Source: Bimastos eiseni
Lineage: Eukaryota > Annelida > Clitellata > Crassiclitellata > Lumbricidae
DNA length: 64,000 nucleotides
NCBI GenBank assembly: GCA_959347315.1
Contig: OY365817.1
Location: 922,357 to 986,356, forward strand
Direction: 5' to 3'
Positions 60,306 to 64,000 of the stretch are shown piece after piece. Below the pieces are notes generated by a model that was not told the DNA's origin, searched no databases, and was given only the letters and a program-made list of their open reading frames with translations. Made by a program: the position numbers and the translations under genes. Every line of letters starts with the position of its first letter. Positions within the stretch are counted from its first letter, which is position 1.

Positions 60306-60864
60306 CAGGGTGGCCCAAAATAAGAGGGACCGTCTAGAGCAATCTTGAGAAATATATATAAAATTATATTTTGAGCGGTCTTCAACCCGTAGTCTTCTTC
60401 TTACTCATTATCTCAACGCATGACGTCATTATTTTGTTAACTATCGGTTGCAATCTTTACAATTTATTTCATATTTTATGATGTTATAATGACAAAAACA
60501 GCAGAAGATCGTGTCCTAAGAATGTCACCTTCATTGAACCAGACATGTGGCCACCAAATAGCCCGGATTTAAACCCAGTACGTTATGCCATTTGGGGTGC
60601 CCTCCAAGAAATTTACTTTCGGCGTAAATTTGCAACAATAGAACAACTGAAATTGGCCATTGTTGAAGAGTGGCAACATTTGTCTCAGAGGTTTACAAAC
60701 AAGAGCGAAGACGTATAGAATAAAACTGTTGAAAATCGAGAAGGACACATGGAATTTGAATTATATTTGGCAGCAGCTTCCTTGGTCTTATTAATAGACA
60801 AAATTTCAAAAATATTATTTTATAAAATTATATACGAAGGTTACACCTTTATTGGGCCACTCAT
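60306..60864 (+). mobile_element. Internally deleted mariner-type transposon
   Basis: A 559-bp element flanked by TA on both sides (60304-60305, 60865-60866). The ends are inverted: cagggtggcccaaaat at the left and attgggccactcat at the right. A short N-terminal coding trace (MTKTAEDRVLR, from 60489) is fused directly to a C-terminal transposase part with WPPNSPDLNP, containing the last catalytic Asp region of the DDE domain, and LKLAIVEEWQHLSQRF, ending at TAG. The central two thirds are missing, so this is a non-autonomous derivative of an IS630/Tc1/mariner element. Confidence 0.8.
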
Positions 60865-61089
60865 TAGACAAATACTTATAGATAGTGGGGCAGAGGTTTT
60901 CATGTTGTGAGCATGAACTTTGAACATTAACTGTGAAAGTAAGCACTTGACTTATCGACAACCATCACTAAATTGGTGGCTATGGTTGTGAAAATGAATA
61001 CATTATTGCACTGTTAGATAGTTTTCCTATCTAACCGATGAACGTCTTACTTCGTTCAGTATGGAATCACTCCTAAAAATGTGTCCCAT

Positions 61090-61660
61090 CCATTTATTCT
61101 ACCTTCTTCTAATTGTTTCTATCAGAAGCATTTTCTCTTCCACCACATGTAATATATCATCATTTGTTTTGTGTCATGTTCAGCTTACACTCTCCATTTT
61201 TCTCCAGGTCCACATCTAAAAAGATTTTCCTTCCTCATCATCCACTTTTCTGATTCGTATAATACCACGCTCCATATCAAGAATTTTTAGGTTTCACCAT
61301 TGATTTCTTCAAGTTTTTATTCTGCCTTCCGCATAGTAGTTTATTTCTCTAGTAGAAGGCATCTTTCCCAAGGGCAATTCTTCTCTTTATAAATATCATT
61401 GCTACACATGGCAACGCGTGTGATCGTACTTTCCCAGTAGCAGAATTTTCCCAGTTCCTCTATATCCTTTCCCTCTATGGATATGTGGACTTTTCTTTCC
61501 TCGTCCTTACACGCCATGACCATTGTCTTCCTGATACTTTTTTGTTCCATACTCCAGTAAGGTCGTGTTTAGTTGGGTCATCATTTTCTGTAGTCCTCCT
61601 TGGCTACTTGCCAGCATTGCTTGGCCGTCTGCAAATCTCAGTGTTTCAGCTTCAACCTCC
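61090..61660 (-). mobile_element. RTE-like LINE, C-terminal fragment
   Basis: The minus strand shows KTMVMACKDEERKVHISIEG, GKDIEELGKFCYWESTITR and, further on, traces of the RRKLRW-GH type ending (IETIRRR, NKWMGHIFR in a broken frame near 61,090-61,140). These are motifs of the RT C-terminal region in RTE/BovB-like or related elements. Several stops and frameshifts are present. Confidence 0.6.
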
Positions 61661-62404
61661 CTTCTAGCTTTATTCCTACAAGCATTTCCTCTCTCGTTTC
61701 TATTACTAGTTCTTCTATCATGTGTCTATTGAAGGGCACTGTCGAGAGCGGACTCACTCCTCACTCAGGTCTCACTCCTCTTCAAATCACCCGAGGATCA
61801 GAGTATTCTTTTTCTATTCTGATCTTTACCTTTAGTCCCACGTACATTGTACAGGTTCCTTATGAGCCTGCGGTCTTTCCAATCAACTCAAATTCATCGT
61901 AATGCATGCATTAGTTTCCTCCAGTCGACACTGCCAAAGACTACTTGATATAGTCCACAAAACACGCTTTCTGTATAGGCCTACTAAAGTCGTTGTAATA
62001 AATATATATAGGCCCTATATAGTTTCATTTCAATTCATTTTATTAACCGTAGAATGCAAACAGGTCAAGATGCAGTATGCAATCCAGTTTTAGTACAATG
62101 GGCGAACCCAGAAGCTATCGAAGTCCCGCCAATTACGGTCAGCGTTTAATTTCGGACTACGACGCAACAGAACGAGAAGAACCAAAATAAAACTGCTTTT
62201 CTAGCAAAACTACCCTTTGTGCGAATTAATACACCTAATAGAATGCATTTTCTATTGCACGTTAATGGTGACTGTTCATGTGTAACTGTTTAAGAACGAA
62301 GATTTTAAAACGATAAATTTTCAGTTTACACGAAAGACTTCAACTCTACGGAAATAACTCTTCGTGCCGCAAGAAAACTAAAAACAACGGAGCCTCGTGT
62401 TCAA

Positions 62405-62530
62405 ACGAAATCGCCATATCCAAACTTCTAAAGCGCCACTCGACAGCTAGGAGCAGAGCACCAGCCTATCAAGAATTGCTGCGTCGAATCAGAGGGGTTG
62501 TTCTTGGGAACTACAGGTTCGGTTGCTAGT
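62405..62530 (+). repeat. Interspersed repeat Y, copy 2
   Basis: cttctaaagcgccact, agcagagcaccagcctat, gctgcgtcgaatcagaggggt: the same order as at 24.75 kb. Confidence 0.6.
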
Positions 62531-63649
62531 TGTCTAGTAGCTGTTGCGAGAGTTGGAAGGCGGGGAAGCGTTTTGGGGCAGCGCCATTTTAAGGCAGGAG
62601 GTTTTGGCGCCAGGACGCCAAAACGTCCTCCGCCAAAACGGCTGCGCCAAAATCTTACGTACCGGGAGAAGCGGATGAGTCAGGCTATATGCTTTTGAAA
62701 AGATCACACTTAAGTTTTGACTTGAAAATCCAAAGGGGTGATAGATAGAGTAGCCTGAGGCAGGTGAAGGTGGTTGGTTGGCAATGATGGTGGAGAAACA
62801 GAAAAAGAGGGGAATTCTGGTGGTATATCGTTCTAGAGTGGCAGTGCAGTGCGGGATGTATTTACCGGTGGTTGAGACAGTTTGAGATAAAAGGATGATC
62901 GAGTTGAGCGGTTCCAGAAGATATTTAGGTTAAGAGTTTCGCAGGGAGCTGTGGCCTGTAGGAAACAGACGCGCACTAAAGAAAACTGCCGATATGAGTA
63001 GCAAGGTGCAATAATACCTCGAGTATCATGATAGACGATGGACTTGTGTTAATCTAACCTGGTTTTATCAGCGGATTAAGCTACCCATTCTTAAGCTGCT
63101 ACAGATTTATATCTGCAGAATCCCGAATGCCTCTTCGTATTGAACGAATCAAATGCCGTTGAGAGGGTTTAAATTGCGCCAATATATAAATTCAGAGACA
63201 TACATGCCTGCTTGCGCGAGTGCATTTTCAAACTGGTCTATAATAGAGGTGGTTGCCTGTAGTCTACCATCTATCACAGTGGTCTACCCTACTTCTTTCT
63301 GGTTAGAAGGGTGTTCATTGAATCACTGATGAACGCAGGACTATATGGCAGCATGATCGGCCCAAGCAACAGCACCTAGATCATAGATAGCGTGTGTGCC
63401 CTTCTAAGTCCTATCTTTTAGGGCACGCCAGCCAGTCAAAGTAAGGATGGGCATTGAACTAACTGTTGCATGTCAGGCCTCGTGTCTCTCTGTCTCCGGC
63501 TTCTTACCAACCTCCATACACTGAGGCCTAGCATGCAACAAATGTATTATAAACCCTAGCCATATTTCCATAAGAGTAAGTGGTCGTCATTTTTATTTCA
63601 CAAGCCACGACTACGGCAAATGAGATATTTTTGTGGCGTATAGGAATAC

Positions 63650-63830
63650 GTACCAGGATTTGGCTGATAAATATGCGAGATCAAAACTTCGAGTCGAATA
63701 AGTATTGGTATTTATTAGGTCTCATGTTCTGCACACGCAATAGGCCAATACGTATATAAGCAATATGGTCATTACAAGAATGCGAGAACGAAACTGGTTA
63801 GCTGAAATATGAAAACGAAACTGGTACTCT
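63650..63830 (+). repeat. Interspersed repeat Z, copy 2
   Basis: Same blocks as copy 1, including tctcatg(c/t)t, cacacgcaata and gaaatatgaaaacgaaact. Confidence 0.65.
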
Positions 63831-64000
63831 ATATTTGGCACTGTTACGTAACGTATCCGACTTCGTTGAGCACTTGAATTCCGTGTGTCTTATTATTTTT
63901 AACGTCTGACAATCAGTACGAGCCAGATGATAAGCGTTTATTTTTATATTGCTATCAATGAAGCTGATAATGCCTCATGTCAATTTTATTAACACCACTC

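Larger units (their letters stand above)
61900..64000. other. No gene seen apart from repeats Y and Z
   Basis: Short frames only; an inverted motif ggcgccaggacgcc near 62,605 is local. Confidence 0.4.

Overview
This is a gene-poor, repeat-rich stretch of an animal nuclear genome. Spliced genes with GT-AG introns, tandem sarcoplasmic Ca-binding-protein genes of the annelid type (N-terminus close to Nereis SCP), secreted chitin-binding (peritrophin-A) modules, Polinton/Maverick, mariner, MULE, RTE-like and CR1-like remnants, and very abundant micro- and minisatellites point to a marine invertebrate. Most likely it is a lophotrochozoan such as an annelid, brachiopod or mollusc. The phylum is an inference, not proven by the sequence.

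Layout. 1-27,300 holds no gene I can defend. It contains simple repeats (GAY/ATC, CCAT, TCTG, CA/TA, AATC, and a 10-bp pyrimidine minisatellite of about 620 bp), a three-copy interspersed repeat, an RTE-like LINE 3' end, and a 937-bp inverted-repeat element with a tRNA-like internal promoter. At 27,350-28,087 (+) there is an open reading frame of 245 codons of unknown function followed by a 22-bp minisatellite. At 30,622-33,630 (-) lies a multi-exon gene for a secreted protein: one N-terminal beta-rich domain and three single-exon chitin-binding type-2 domains, all joined by phase-1 introns. A perfect 170-bp tandem duplication sits on one of its splice acceptors. At 33,970-36,100 (-) there are two 3' fragments of one CR1-like LINE family.

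36,430-40,660 is a decayed Polinton-derived element: the C-terminal half of a packaging ATPase on + and a broken protein-primed DNA polymerase B on -, bounded by inverted arrays of a short repeated motif. It abuts the first sarcoplasmic Ca-binding protein gene (exons 40,738-43,230, +). A second element with the same ends but a MULE-like fragment inside (46,190-46,985) abuts the second gene copy (47,307-49,179, +). A third copy survives only as a truncated last exon at 52,334-52,558. So the unit 'element end + gene' appears duplicated.

51,015-51,947 (+) is the start of a LINE ORF broken by an in-frame stop. 53,895-56,995 (-) is a two-exon gene for a small multi-pass membrane protein whose intron carries a palindromic minisatellite and a 20-bp T-rich minisatellite. 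58,400-64,000 holds LINE C-terminal fragments with (AAT)n, an internally deleted mariner with intact terminal repeats and TA duplication (60,306-60,864), another RTE-like fragment, and dispersed repeats.

Most long reading frames in the window are artefacts of simple repeats and are not annotated. Exon boundaries come from visible splice sites and phase agreement only; no transcript evidence was available.
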